Origin: Bacillota bacterium
Lineage (GTDB): Bacteria; Bacillota; Clostridia; Acetivibrionales; DTU013
Direction: 5' to 3'
DNA length: 64,000 bases
NCBI GenBank assembly: GCA_023409735.1
Contig: JAEYRB010000063.1
Coordinates: forward strand, 1-64,000
Below the pieces are notes generated by a model. That model was not told the DNA's origin. It saw only the letters and a list, made by a program, of their open reading frames with translations, and ran no database searches. This document shows positions 36,501-44,500 of the stretch, piece by piece; within the stretch, counting starts at the first letter, position 1; every line of letters begins with the position of its first letter. A program made the translations under genes and the position numbers.

Positions 36501-39500
36501 AACTCAGGATATTGACAAGAGCTACCTGCGTAATGTAAGAGGCACTATTGATGTTGCGCCAGGATTATTCAATGGCAAACTGACCGGAAGCCTGAATGTG
36601 CGAATCACAGTGTTCTCAAATTCCAGCAATGCAAGCTATGACAGCACCACTGGTTTGTATAGCTCCGAGCACGTTGATGAGTATTACGCTGCCAACAATC
36701 ATGTTACCTCTCAGTTGGAACATAGTACGTTTATTGCCGCTCCGGCCAGGATCACTTTAGCTCTAGGCAGCAAGCACATACTCCCTGTTAATATCAGAAC
36801 TACTACCGGTAAGGTCCCTGCGATATCCGTGACTGAGGTAGAAGATCAAAAGGATGAACTGAGCACGCTTTACTACACAGCAGATACTGATACAGATGGC
36901 ATAGCAGCAACTGCCACAGGCTCCTTGATAGTAGTCGGGAAGGATATCGGTTCCGGTGTTATCCACATTACGGATGCCGCCACCAATACTACTCAAGCCA
37001 TTGCATACACGGTGGTTGAAGCAGGAGAAGGTATTAATATTTATAATGACGATACTCAGTTTACATTTAAAAATACTGATGGATCGGTTTATAGCGAAGG
37101 CAAGCAAAACCAGAGCTGGAGGTTCCAGGGGCTCTCCAGCTGGACAGAGGCTTTTGCACAGCCATATCTGGGGAACATTGCCATAGGTAAAAAAGGTGCG
37201 TCCTTTACCTTTGAAACAAAGGCTAGTAAAATTTCCATGGATATGATCGGCTCAGCCACTGTGACAAGCAATAAATTCCCAGGCACCTTCATATTGACAA
37301 ATGACGGTATAACAGCACCGCCTACCAGCAATGTCATTGATTTCGGCAATGAAACAAATATTACTCATACCATTACTGTTACTATTACCAGCGATACGGC
37401 CTACTTTGATGTTTTGCGGCTTGTTTATGGCTCAGGCTATTTATCGCCAAGTGACGACACAAAAGCTCCTGGCTTATACTGGAGCCGAAGTTTCCCTACA
37501 GCCGCATCTGTTCTGGAGGGAAATACACAGGAATATACAGTTTATGCTGTAGATGAAAGCGGACTGCAAAGCATGAGCTTCAATAATTTGAATATTGCCG
37601 ATACTCAGATAAATAAGTTAAGTGACAGCCTGTGGAGCTATACCTTTACTGTTGACAAAAACACTGATTTTTCAGTGTCAGCGTCCGATACCAATGGTAA
37701 TACTACCAACAGAAAAGTCACTGTGGACTGGTTTGCAAAAACTGTGTCTGAAGGAAAGTACGGTCAGAAGCCAGACTTGACTGCATCTATTTACAAGACA
37801 GAGAGCGATGGCACAAATCCGCAGGATATATATGCTGCAGGTGCTAATGTGACCTTTACGGTCAATGATCAGAATGCCCGGAGAAAGGTAGAGTTCAGAG
37901 CAACTACCGATGCCGACGAACTGACTTATTACTATTACAATAAAGATAATGCAGACTTTGTTGAGATGGATTCCGAACTACAAAATGGAAACGGAATTTA
38001 TATGATTCGCGCAAATGAAGCAACATATAGGACATGGAGCGCACAGATATTCTATGTAGACTGCTTTGAGCCTATGCCGGAAATTACTGTTACGCCTGAG
38101 AAGCTGACTGATCCTAATGGCTGGAAGCTGATGTGGGTGGCGTCGAAGGATGAAAAATCAACTGCTAAGCTTGATTCAGTAACACTTAATGGTTGTGACA
38201 TCATACCGGGTATCACCACCCAGGAGGCCTCCTACTCCGGAAGTATACAGACCAACTATGGCGGTGAATATGTGTTTGAGGTCACGGACACTAAAGACAT
38301 TGGGAAAATTTACACAAAGACCCTTGTGGTACCTGTAGATTTGTCCAAATCGGGTATTTTCACTGTAGAAAACGCATGGGGACAGCCTGATAATAACGGG
38401 GCGAGGTATGGCTCTATCACTATTGACTTCAACAACATTACAGGCGGTTCTTTCGCAAATCCAACGAGTATAGGCGGTAAGGCGGTTCCGCTGAGCGATT
38501 ACTACGGCAGCTATGAGTACACAGTTTTATCTGCTGAACAATGTGCTGAAAAGCTTATGCCAGGCGATGCTGGCCTTACGGATGATGAGAATAGCTGGTT
38601 AACGGCTTTGAACTGGACAGCAGCTAGCCATGATGAAAAATGCACAGCAAATGGTCTTACAGTACCAGCCGGCGGAAGCGGCGAATATGTGGTGATCATC
38701 AGAGATAAGCAGCACCCGCAACAGTATTCTACTATGGCGGTGCAGCGCATAACTCTGAGTGACAATGCTATTGACGTTGTTGGTCTCTCCGCACGTTTGG
38801 CCTCAACAGGCACAACATCAGACGGTGAGGTATACGTGACCGCAAATAAGGGTAAAACCGGAGCGTATGAGTTCGCTTTATTGCCACTGGATGTAGACGA
38901 CGCCGCCAGTAAAAAGGGTAAGGTTGTATATAAGGCACATACAGCGGAAGAATTCAAGCAGGCTGGTGTAACGTGGAAGCTTACCGATTGGGACAGTGCG
39001 GAAGGCAATACTTCGACCTTTGATGGCCTTGCTACCGGTGCATATCAGGTGGCAGTCCGTTCTTTATATGACGGAACAGAAAGTGAGCTCGCTTCCATGG
39101 AGGCACTCAAAGCTCTGAACCAGAGGCTGGATAGTGCTGTTAATTCACTGGAACAATTAAAGAAAAATATTGACAATTATACTTCAAATATGGTGAACAC
39201 TATTAATAATGCCAATAATGCCTGGTCTACTGCCAGCGAAGAGACAGCACAGAAAAAGACTGACTATGATAAGCTGAATGAAAGGCTTGCCAAAGGCGAT
39301 ACTACTGTGACAAATGCAATGGTGGATAATGCATATAACGCATGGCAGGACGCAATTACAGCTGAGGCTGGAAAAGAAGCTGCATACAAGACAGCATTTG
39401 TGGGTGCAACGCAGGAAGAGCTTGATGAGATCCTTACTCTTCGCACTGCATGGCTGAGTTCAGATAATGAAAACAGGGAAAATGCTCGTAAGTCTTACGA

Positions 39501-41394
39501 TGATAAGGTCTTAACATGGTGCAGTTCTTATCAGCAAGCTTTGTATGACACTGATCTAACGGCAGCGCAGAAAGCCGTAGATGATGCACGAAGTGAATAT
39601 GATACAAAGGCCAAAGAACTCAGCAACCTTTCAGCTGCTGAATACAATTCTGACAGTACACTTTGGGACGGCATGATCGTGAGCGAAATAATAAATATAA
39701 AAACTGGTACAGCCACATCATTGAGAGCAACTCCTTATGTGGCCTCATCCGAATCAAGCAATGACGGGCGTATTATTATTAAAGCAGACGGCGGAAGTGC
39801 ATATGATAATGGTAAGGCTGTTCACTACCAGTTTGCGGTACTGCAATTGGAAAATGAAAAAGCTGTAGTAGATTACTCCGGGAATATGCGTGCCATTGCA
39901 AACTTAAATCTTGATTGGCAGTTTGCGGATGATCCTGCATCAGCACCTAATGTGTTCACTAAATATGAATTGGGCTCCGGCTGGTATCAGGTCTTTGTCC
40001 GGATGGTTTATGACCATGACATTAAGGACAGCTATGATGTCAACACTAATCTTTTTGATTCAACCGGCAAGATAACTGACCTCAGCATGCTTCGTAAGAA
40101 CTATGATACGGCAAAGAAAGCTGCAGAGGAGCAAAGCATCGCAGCTCAGGCTGCAGAGGCGCATGCACACTATACTAAATACCTGTCCAGCGGTAAGGAC
40201 GCTGATTATCAGGCATATCTGACCGTTATCGGAAATGATGCAGATGTGTTAACGGCTTTGAATGCATGGAAAAATTCTAATGCAGCCGGTAAAGCAGCTT
40301 CCTACAGTGCATATCAGGCTAAGCTTAAGGAATACTTCAACAACATTGCACAGGATGCCCTGAAAGCCGCTACCTTTGCATACATGAACAAGGTCAATGA
40401 ACTTAATGATCAGGTTGATGAAGCTTATAGCAAGACTCCAGGCTACTATGATACAGTATCCTTTACCAATGCATATGTAGGTGTGGAACCTATTATAGTA
40501 AACCAAACAGGATCTGCTACTTACAATGGTGGCGAAGCCATTTACATAATTAATTCCAATGGCACGCTGACTTTACAGGACAAGGTAAACATATATGAAG
40601 ATAGTAAAGAGATGAGGGTTCGCCTGATAATCGGTAATACTCAAGTCATTGTTCCTGCCGGTGCTCTGAACGAGGCCTCTGATGTTAGTGATGTGGTTAA
40701 TAGCTTCCAAAAGGGAAGTGGAAATGTGGTGACCTATTTGACTGAAAATGGTCAAATGATCGTAAACCCCATCTCCCTAGTGGACAATGATAAAATTGTA
40801 TATGTATATCTAGGCAAGGGTGTATATGCAGTGAAGCAGATTGACAGTAACTTCACAGACGTATCAGGCCATTGGGCAAAGGACAGCATTCTCTTTGTGA
40901 CTAACCACGAATTGTTCCGTGGAGTCTCTGAAGGACGGTTTGCTCCAAACGAAACCATGACTCGTGCCATGCTGGTCACTGTACTTTATCGTATGATGGG
41001 CCAGCCAAAGGTCAGCGAGGGACCTGCGTTCTCCGATGTACCTTCCAAGAGCTGGTATTCTGATGCAGTTAAATGGGCCCATGAGAATAATATTATAAAC
41101 GGTATTAGCGATACGCAGTTCGCACCGGATCTGTATGTGAGCAGAGAGCAGCTTGTTACTATACTTTATCGTTTCCTTCTTTCCACAGGCTTTGGCGCTC
41201 CTGAAGCTGGAAACCTGAGCCGATATCCGGATGAGGGCTCAGTAGCGGACTTTGCAAAGGATGCATTCAAATGGGCTGTAGAAGCAGGCATAGTAAATGG
41301 CACGGACACAGGCATGCTGAATCCTAAAAATGATGCCACCCGTGCACAGGTTGCAGCTGTGTTTGAGCGTATGATAAAATATATATTAAAATAG
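27514..41394 (+). CDS. Giant secreted surface protein with C-terminal SLH domains
   Basis: 4626 residues in one uninterrupted frame. Order: signal peptide (MKKLHLRLIACLLLISMALV); a Calx-beta-like domain (about 340-450, with DWTLADGTASTGIDFVGNSG); long beta-rich segments with alternating amphipathic strands (about 1300-1710); two DxNxDG-type calcium-loop sequences (DGNGNGKID near 936, DVNSDGKYDDND near 1517); Tyr-rich stretches (about 1963-2060 and 2870-3000); CARDB-like stretches (about 2620-2830); a duplicated beta-plus-helical module (about 3750-4046 and 4066-4309); and three SLH repeats (about 4448-4626: FTDVSGHWAKDSI, FSDVPSKSWYSDAV, and a last one with AFKWAVEAGIVNGTD) that bind cell-wall polymers. 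The start ATG 27514 follows AGAGGAGG; the frame opens 27 bases earlier. It is probably an S-layer-bound adhesin or scaffold; no enzymatic domain is recognised. Confidence 0.88.
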   Translation: MKKLHLRLIACLLLISMALVNSGFGAMIQTDDKQGGNGTGFTIVDDAGNEQKVDEAWVEDYPYGVFALGKSELLVTEGGEEQVLKVYRLGGTMGKASAILHYQPAVTENEDKSYNYSSAISADDIIVEVEDELPIAEYQQWGNEPDPEETDTKIIASLGTDGQGAPCTILSLGLEQDAETYQWYALMNGEWTKVKAAEGSELPVGEEELTDYDFRCVFTLNGANYCTDSYKGETYTKPAEEDTPEAPTDIELNPEPTYSQLNLSEGKTPYDGFLFEVCFAQGEYEKEIHIRAKDDETAELDEYATLTITECIGGQVLESLNTLMLRLADNDEATEPSKIGFAVINAEFDKSDGVARLTVVRSGDTTKALSVDWTLADGTASTGIDFVGNSGTLYFYGSQTEQTIEVELINSKIEDYDRKQFTVSLSNLLGDDASVITDNLCTVSLYNSNKTEELNLASTLYDIDAVDISGNVEESSGAAVGSGIITGRQSTGEDSINVLSGNGDVCTVDWGQNESEEVEALLQQYGRITFNGGNWGQTTSYNMSVSSNGKGDNTSTTQNVTNISKLYKSLSANVYGGAKFASGWDRLWYGDKEFAYTYFSSNVGGTVSRWDCSPVFSSKGLNIYLSSRNPFYVSHSWNYGSSSAGSLKLGVTTYESRGSDGNVNASTTVSLTRRIFNNDFYLNIYTANDSDMAQAVTKYNSDNYSNIVKSVTIGEGGAYYGKLYEGSTFKVELGNTHLKCSNAYIVDSNGTEVLTGSVSGNIITFSNVMLDPNGTYTVRLVLERQQKIKINVTTSTKVDSTGLPVGGAEAANTAAYNLLKSKNTAGGMITVGYTQKSGKLYSTADPVSTKISIGTLDSASGVVAPELVTDLQYVNFNLSEDDVILFNGKAYAGNETIWLAAKDLTPKDLIFYFYEKDFLSAERPMKATIDSTAIYYDGNGNGKIDGYFNKDTNVFMVTAPDMFINYLSDGDYEETSFQPVVDNNGVVHQYFMRPYYTANPVCFVVPMGHSDGERMQVMPGFITDVTDSSAYEALTAEQKQYRVIVSGRTLLEENGTEKYSSDDHYKYTAAATAYSYIDIPLGGDKSPSRQLTNNELGFSIKDGRVGDSEYIFKDGLAYYYSSSGPGGLGDAVYEWKPDYKGNLLYPFNSPSPITIPHSLAGNNIPITTNVETWYQMTDADGKWTNAAPSVDDTDYAKNSLGKYITEVRPNTAGKAALNAYLGAFGSNDTFALIINEQNQTTDSILDGLSSMEEKKSNAETITRGTVGAFPNSEYLKQNGSSQNKGNSSSEGQGEYEEFSADTDSELFSFSSEAVGILGVETDGYEVSFSIGIPVYGKDNGGGTGSAANTFDDTAETAGKIKDFIKAIKGKQKAKDAFSKLAGDNLDANKLKSKSVEFSVNVSLGITLKYSPLDNKYKFAEAALAATVGIELRLQYRFTPVPILYVYAQFGAEATIQTGLGQERDVVPGISITEPNKSIDLYEVPGTGQSRQYYFISNMKAFNITFSGKLYMECYEVTDVNSDGKYDDNDILGDVPSGFNAGYLSSDGKEPTEVILQMQNEFQLSKPLLVVLTVMDDQNDNNNTKATISSIVLIKGVEQDLYWEGFQFSIEGSIELGIGIGIEIAKVEIFAKASLGIAFTLGSYDGDKNTAATFDEFSLSVGLGFRVVFLFFNYEQDLIEYHLNYDAEEDKDGQDVVSSSGWSHGWSALGGKFGGDSALSAQGDEADGKIHVYITPPSKLRAQVYDNNVTQRKGDVEDLAYNTNTNFQVSGYGSSVNAFKLLDKVGTGYDYQIVTVGNDNYVVYTGTNDDSAAAAVDNTELKLSKLLQYDNKYGFVNPIAGNSSNELAPKSIPVDGDGTGDLDFYTWADIDGKTIHVVWVSYANKTSVVTEPTGDKYSYQGTEMSADNYTAIGKPAGGAYTTTAEPDTYVNTGIGSSFTFDGTAMNAANYNSISLASVDVAVEPTEGMYYTTVDMSGTEGWNNEEITVGEDKMTYWYPISYSSLDEAQQAYQTEIIKFKNYTAYTAAKLAYDEWTNYYKWYNYFYLSEIQNQVTAASRNTVVKHATFDTTAEDTDTKFTPYHTLTSSVGQTYNFLPHSEGDAVVYAQSVPYSESDLTARLTEYDDYLDDVLKAEESDNSATSQKYIAATKKYRLNYQQSLLSVYGGNSRLTITAPDGTSYANGVMYVSKHQENGKGAAENQTNEIITNLELTRVGSTYYLSYVTQQDKFEKDSGGKYKDICTITRLYLRSFSIENNDDTTIEAPAKKIVWSDPYLLRTVVNREQDSAADGIYDVSLGLKALYQDPYISNLNFLTGKLGDKLTGEEETFETFGTVQEETFLLFEMNGNTYVIDQASLASITGDGHKGTIHPFFTYKQSYGDALDQNSSENLSSGKSEVVIGADGDGNVAAVYTGSVPNTVNNAIYIAYWDPETGMWSNGVMLAMNYMDVYERSVANGWDSTTTEKAYFDEKSGGGMTQFTFSNLQVALGRKTSSSVGAGGLSTQGESDTIEEVSAASVYGSVMELLGIHPQTDEATTQSTTYTPAEIYALTEQAELLGVDTGSGTANNAELLILTQGTLLTLEEYESGSGNSIIAPIRNAAGTAPEPADVGIYAISYGKGEQQVGNVALNFGFYEFTVGSQLYAKLSLKNVGDAAIRGSKDQPAVVKLKLHDADGIGDAEMAQWEISQNIGAGQTVSLATADEPCKPLPANLGIGDYFYITVEEDVDYITGQGGTPYSYNSSTDKNVKYMFNIEDKPELGVENLKTKITGVELDGDSRVELSFDVTNRGKKKAEEVFVQFAYVSGYDEEGNEIYKPLDLSDSQIYVSQQKLINDSMTVLGVNDLSKGIIYLGTDSAFYTDDYYITAEKYNDILRSYYSTTEVSGWDRGTYNNVYYYYDPLYYISAYAAYEAGQKAVEGWNYDSTSGNYYSSVYANYDAAVAAADAARKAEYIITKAQYDALSDTDKAIWKAASGFYIPVGYASYAAAEAAYEAAKADVTQDIDKSYLRNVRGTIDVAPGLFNGKLTGSLNVRITVFSNSSNASYDSTTGLYSSEHVDEYYAANNHVTSQLEHSTFIAAPARITLALGSKHILPVNIRTTTGKVPAISVTEVEDQKDELSTLYYTADTDTDGIAATATGSLIVVGKDIGSGVIHITDAATNTTQAIAYTVVEAGEGINIYNDDTQFTFKNTDGSVYSEGKQNQSWRFQGLSSWTEAFAQPYLGNIAIGKKGASFTFETKASKISMDMIGSATVTSNKFPGTFILTNDGITAPPTSNVIDFGNETNITHTITVTITSDTAYFDVLRLVYGSGYLSPSDDTKAPGLYWSRSFPTAASVLEGNTQEYTVYAVDESGLQSMSFNNLNIADTQINKLSDSLWSYTFTVDKNTDFSVSASDTNGNTTNRKVTVDWFAKTVSEGKYGQKPDLTASIYKTESDGTNPQDIYAAGANVTFTVNDQNARRKVEFRATTDADELTYYYYNKDNADFVEMDSELQNGNGIYMIRANEATYRTWSAQIFYVDCFEPMPEITVTPEKLTDPNGWKLMWVASKDEKSTAKLDSVTLNGCDIIPGITTQEASYSGSIQTNYGGEYVFEVTDTKDIGKIYTKTLVVPVDLSKSGIFTVENAWGQPDNNGARYGSITIDFNNITGGSFANPTSIGGKAVPLSDYYGSYEYTVLSAEQCAEKLMPGDAGLTDDENSWLTALNWTAASHDEKCTANGLTVPAGGSGEYVVIIRDKQHPQQYSTMAVQRITLSDNAIDVVGLSARLASTGTTSDGEVYVTANKGKTGAYEFALLPLDVDDAASKKGKVVYKAHTAEEFKQAGVTWKLTDWDSAEGNTSTFDGLATGAYQVAVRSLYDGTESELASMEALKALNQRLDSAVNSLEQLKKNIDNYTSNMVNTINNANNAWSTASEETAQKKTDYDKLNERLAKGDTTVTNAMVDNAYNAWQDAITAEAGKEAAYKTAFVGATQEELDEILTLRTAWLSSDNENRENARKSYDDKVLTWCSSYQQALYDTDLTAAQKAVDDARSEYDTKAKELSNLSAAEYNSDSTLWDGMIVSEIINIKTGTATSLRATPYVASSESSNDGRIIIKADGGSAYDNGKAVHYQFAVLQLENEKAVVDYSGNMRAIANLNLDWQFADDPASAPNVFTKYELGSGWYQVFVRMVYDHDIKDSYDVNTNLFDSTGKITDLSMLRKNYDTAKKAAEEQSIAAQAAEAHAHYTKYLSSGKDADYQAYLTVIGNDADVLTALNAWKNSNAAGKAASYSAYQAKLKEYFNNIAQDALKAATFAYMNKVNELNDQVDEAYSKTPGYYDTVSFTNAYVGVEPIIVNQTGSATYNGGEAIYIINSNGTLTLQDKVNIYEDSKEMRVRLIIGNTQVIVPAGALNEASDVSDVVNSFQKGSGNVVTYLTENGQMIVNPISLVDNDKIVYVYLGKGVYAVKQIDSNFTDVSGHWAKDSILFVTNHELFRGVSEGRFAPNETMTRAMLVTVLYRMMGQPKVSEGPAFSDVPSKSWYSDAVKWAHENNIINGISDTQFAPDLYVSREQLVTILYRFLLSTGFGAPEAGNLSRYPDEGSVADFAKDAFKWAVEAGIVNGTDTGMLNPKNDATRAQVAAVFERMIKYILK

Positions 41395-41410
41395 TATCAC
41401 AGGAACTTAA

Positions 41411-41442
41411 AACAGCAGACCGCCTATTGGCGGTTTGCTGTT
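41411..41442 (+). terminator. Hairpin after the giant SLH gene
   Basis: AACAGCAGACCGCC pairs over 14 positions with GGCGGTTTGCTGTT (one G-U) around TATT, 16 bases after the stop. The following bases TTCTAATAAC are only weakly U-rich, so read-through into the subtilase is possible. Confidence 0.6.
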
Positions 41443-41443
41443 C

Positions 41444-41511
41444 TAATAACTACGTTGTACCTGCAGTCTACAGGAAAAAGTTGAGGGGGCTCGATGCCCC
41501 CGAGATTTTAT
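41444..41511 (+). repeat. R1 dispersed structured element, copy D1 (tandem)
   Basis: First of two head-to-tail R1 units: GTTGTACCTGCAGTCTACAG, AAAAAGTTGA, GGGGGC-TCGAT-GCCCCC, GAGATTTTATTA. The inner stem is perfect and the outer stem pairs with G-U wobbles. Confidence 0.82.
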
Positions 41512-41580
41512 TAACTGCGTTGTACCTGCGGTCTACAGCAAAAGATGAGGGGGCTCGATGCCCCCGAGACTTTTATTTAG
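41511..41580 (+). repeat. R1 dispersed structured element, copy D2 (tandem)
   Basis: Second unit, offset about 67 bases from D1: GTTGTACCTGCGGTCTACAG, AAAAGATGA, GGGGGC-TCGAT-GCCCCC, GAGACTTTTATTTAG. It runs directly into the subtilase ribosome binding site GGGGG (41580-41584), which is complementary to its own CCCCC arm (41561-41565). Confidence 0.82.
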
Positions 41581-41590
41581 GGGGTATTAT

Positions 41591-44500
41591 ATGTCTGTAC
41601 GTAAGTTTTGCTTTCTTTTTCTTCTTCTGCTGTTAACTGCCATTTTGTTCGTATCTCCGGTGCTGGCAACTGAAGATGTTGAATTTGATGGCTATCTGGT
41701 AAAGCTGAATGGATATGGATATCAAATGAGGCTGTCTGCACTGTCAGATGATGGTATGGAGCCGGTAGAGTACATAGATAATCTTTACAGGATTAAAGAT
41801 CCGGAGGACGTCCGAGAGCTAGCGGATATGGGACTGGTTGACTATATAGAGCCTAACTACATTCTGGAGACTCTGGAAAGTGAAGGCCCCGATGATGAGT
41901 ATTACCCCAGCCAGTGGACACTGGAGACTATTGACTATCTGTCTTTATACAACAGTATATATAATGGCAGCGGCGTAACGGTTGCAATAATTGATTCAGG
42001 CCTGTACGAAGCCCATGAGGATTTTGAAAATGTGCAGATATCTCCCCATAGCAAAAACTTACTTGGCAACGGTACACACACTGAAGCCTATGATCGTGAT
42101 CAAAAGGGTCACGGAACCTTTGTGGCCAGTCAGATCGCACCTTCCACAAATAACGGAATCGGCCTGGCGGGCACGGCAAGCGGTACGGAGCTGATGATCC
42201 TGCGCTGTATCGCAGAGACAGGTTCGGAGTACTTTCCATATAATGATACTTATGATGCCAACAGCGGCAGTATAGCCGTTGTGGCAGGAGCTATCCGTTA
42301 TGCTGCGGATAAAGGCGCAGACGTTATTAACCTTAGCCTTGGTACCAAGAGCAGTGTTAACAGCACCACACTTCAGGATGCTATCACTTATGCAAGTAAT
42401 AAGGGAGTTATCATTGTGGCTGCCGCAGGCAACGATGGTACCTCTAATATGTTTTACCCGGCAAACAATGAGCATGTAATCGGAGTGGGCAGTGTGAGCC
42501 GCTCGAACGATACGCTGATAAAGTCTGCATTTTCTCAGTACAATACCAGTGTTAAGGTAACGGCACCGGGAGCAGATGTACTTGGCATTCAGATCTATCC
42601 TGAAATAAAGGGAGTACTCTTCGCAGATGTATCAGCCACCTATCGGACCTCCAACGGTACATCATACGCTGCGCCGGTCATCAGTGCCTTGGCCGCCATT
42701 GCTAAACAGGTGAATCCGTCACTGGACAGCGATGATTTTCTCTCACTACTGGCAGCTACCTCAAAAGATTATGGCACCCCCGGCTATGATACCTCCTTCG
42801 GCTATGGTGTGGCGAATGCTCAAGCATTATTAACGGCTCTGACATCGAAAGAATATGAGATTTCATATGATTTGCGTGACGATAGCAGTTCACCGGCAAC
42901 ATTGCCGGATGGTTATGCCGATACATATACACTTAGTCGGTCGGAAGACATAGTACTTCCCTTTCCTTCACGGCCCGGCTATACATTCGCGGGGTGGTAT
43001 TCCTCTGCTGATTTATCAGGAGATCCGGTAACCGTTTTACCTGAGGGAGCATTGGGAATTGTCCGGGCAGAAAAAGATGGAGATACTGTAAAGGGCTATA
43101 GTATTGGTGCATTAACCTATTACGCTAAATGGGATAAAATTATCAATCCTGTTTCAGTGAAGGTGTGCGGATATGAGGCCGCACTGCAGGAGGAACCGGC
43201 TGATACATATGAGGTGACTTTACCAGCCGACACTGTAAACAGTCTTTCTGATTTAAACAAGGCGGACATAACAATTAAGATAGAAGATGAAAGCGTAGCT
43301 AGTATAATAGAAACAACAGATGGCGGCGCGACCTGGACTTTTAAGGTAAAAGATCATCAGTATACTCTGAAAATAACTCTGTCTGCTCAAAAAATTCCGA
43401 CAGTTGCAGAGGGAATGGAGCATCAGAGTGGAATTGCCGGCTTGATTTCATTGGATGGATTGACGGGAGCTGCTCCATACCATGGGACGGTAAGTAAATG
43501 GTTTAGCGATGCCAATAGCTACGAGATTATTTCGTGCAGCGGAAACGGAGCAGTCTCTATAGATAAGTCAATAGACACAGATGAGACAGTCCTCACCTAC
43601 ACAACAGGCGGCAGTGACTATGAGGGGCAAGAGGTCATCATAAGGCTGAGGGCGTCCAATGACGACTTTTCTTGTGTTGATATTGCAACAATTAACATAA
43701 AAGTGGAACGTATGAGCAGTAATTCTGTGGTTTCTCCTTCCACACAGAATTATGATATTTTTACGGACAGCAGCCTGAGTGTAGATGTTAATCTATTTGA
43801 CAATACTATCAGTGGATTGTTGTTAGATGACAAGCTGTTGCAGGAGAGCAATTATACTGTGACTACAACAGATGATGTTACGGCTTCTGTTACTGTGACA
43901 TTTGCAGAAGCCTTCCTCAAAAGCCTTTCAATAGGCGAACACGATATCACTTTCAAGTTCAGCGGCGGGAATGATGCTATACTTAACATAATTATAAGCG
44001 ATAGCGCCCCCCGTTATACAGTGACCTTTTATGTGAACAAAACAGACTCGCAGTCATACTATACACTTGAGAAGGTGCGACAGGATGGAATGATAGGCAC
44101 ACTGCCGCCGGAACCATCGAAAACAGGTTATAGCTTCACGGGATGGTATCTATCCGACGGAACTACCCGAATCACTGCCGGAACAATAGTTACCTCGGAT
44201 TTATCTGTTTATGCCAGCTGGAGCGCCAGCGGCCAAACAGGCGGAGGTGGTGGAGGTATCGGCGGGGGCGGCATCGGCGGTGGTGTAATCGGCGGCGGAA
44301 GTGTTTCGGTCATTACAGAGACAAAGGAAGAGGGCCCGGAGGGCGCAACCTTCTATACTCTTGAAGACCTGCCTGAATCTTTATCAGGTACTAAACCGGT
44401 GCTTTTGACGGTCAAAAACGGAGATACAGGCGTAGCCCTGTCAAGCGAGGCACTGCAGCGTATAGCCAAAGCAGGTACCGGCATTATTATAGAGAACGCA

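Noticed and set aside
1264..41580. R1 as a c-di-GMP or preQ1 riboswitch
   Set aside because: The known conserved cores of those riboswitches are absent, and the element is too short for the c-di-GMP classes.
41444..41580. R1 tandem as integron attC sites
   Set aside because: No matching core-site pair at the two ends, no integrase and no cassette array; the copies lie in leaders of unrelated genes.
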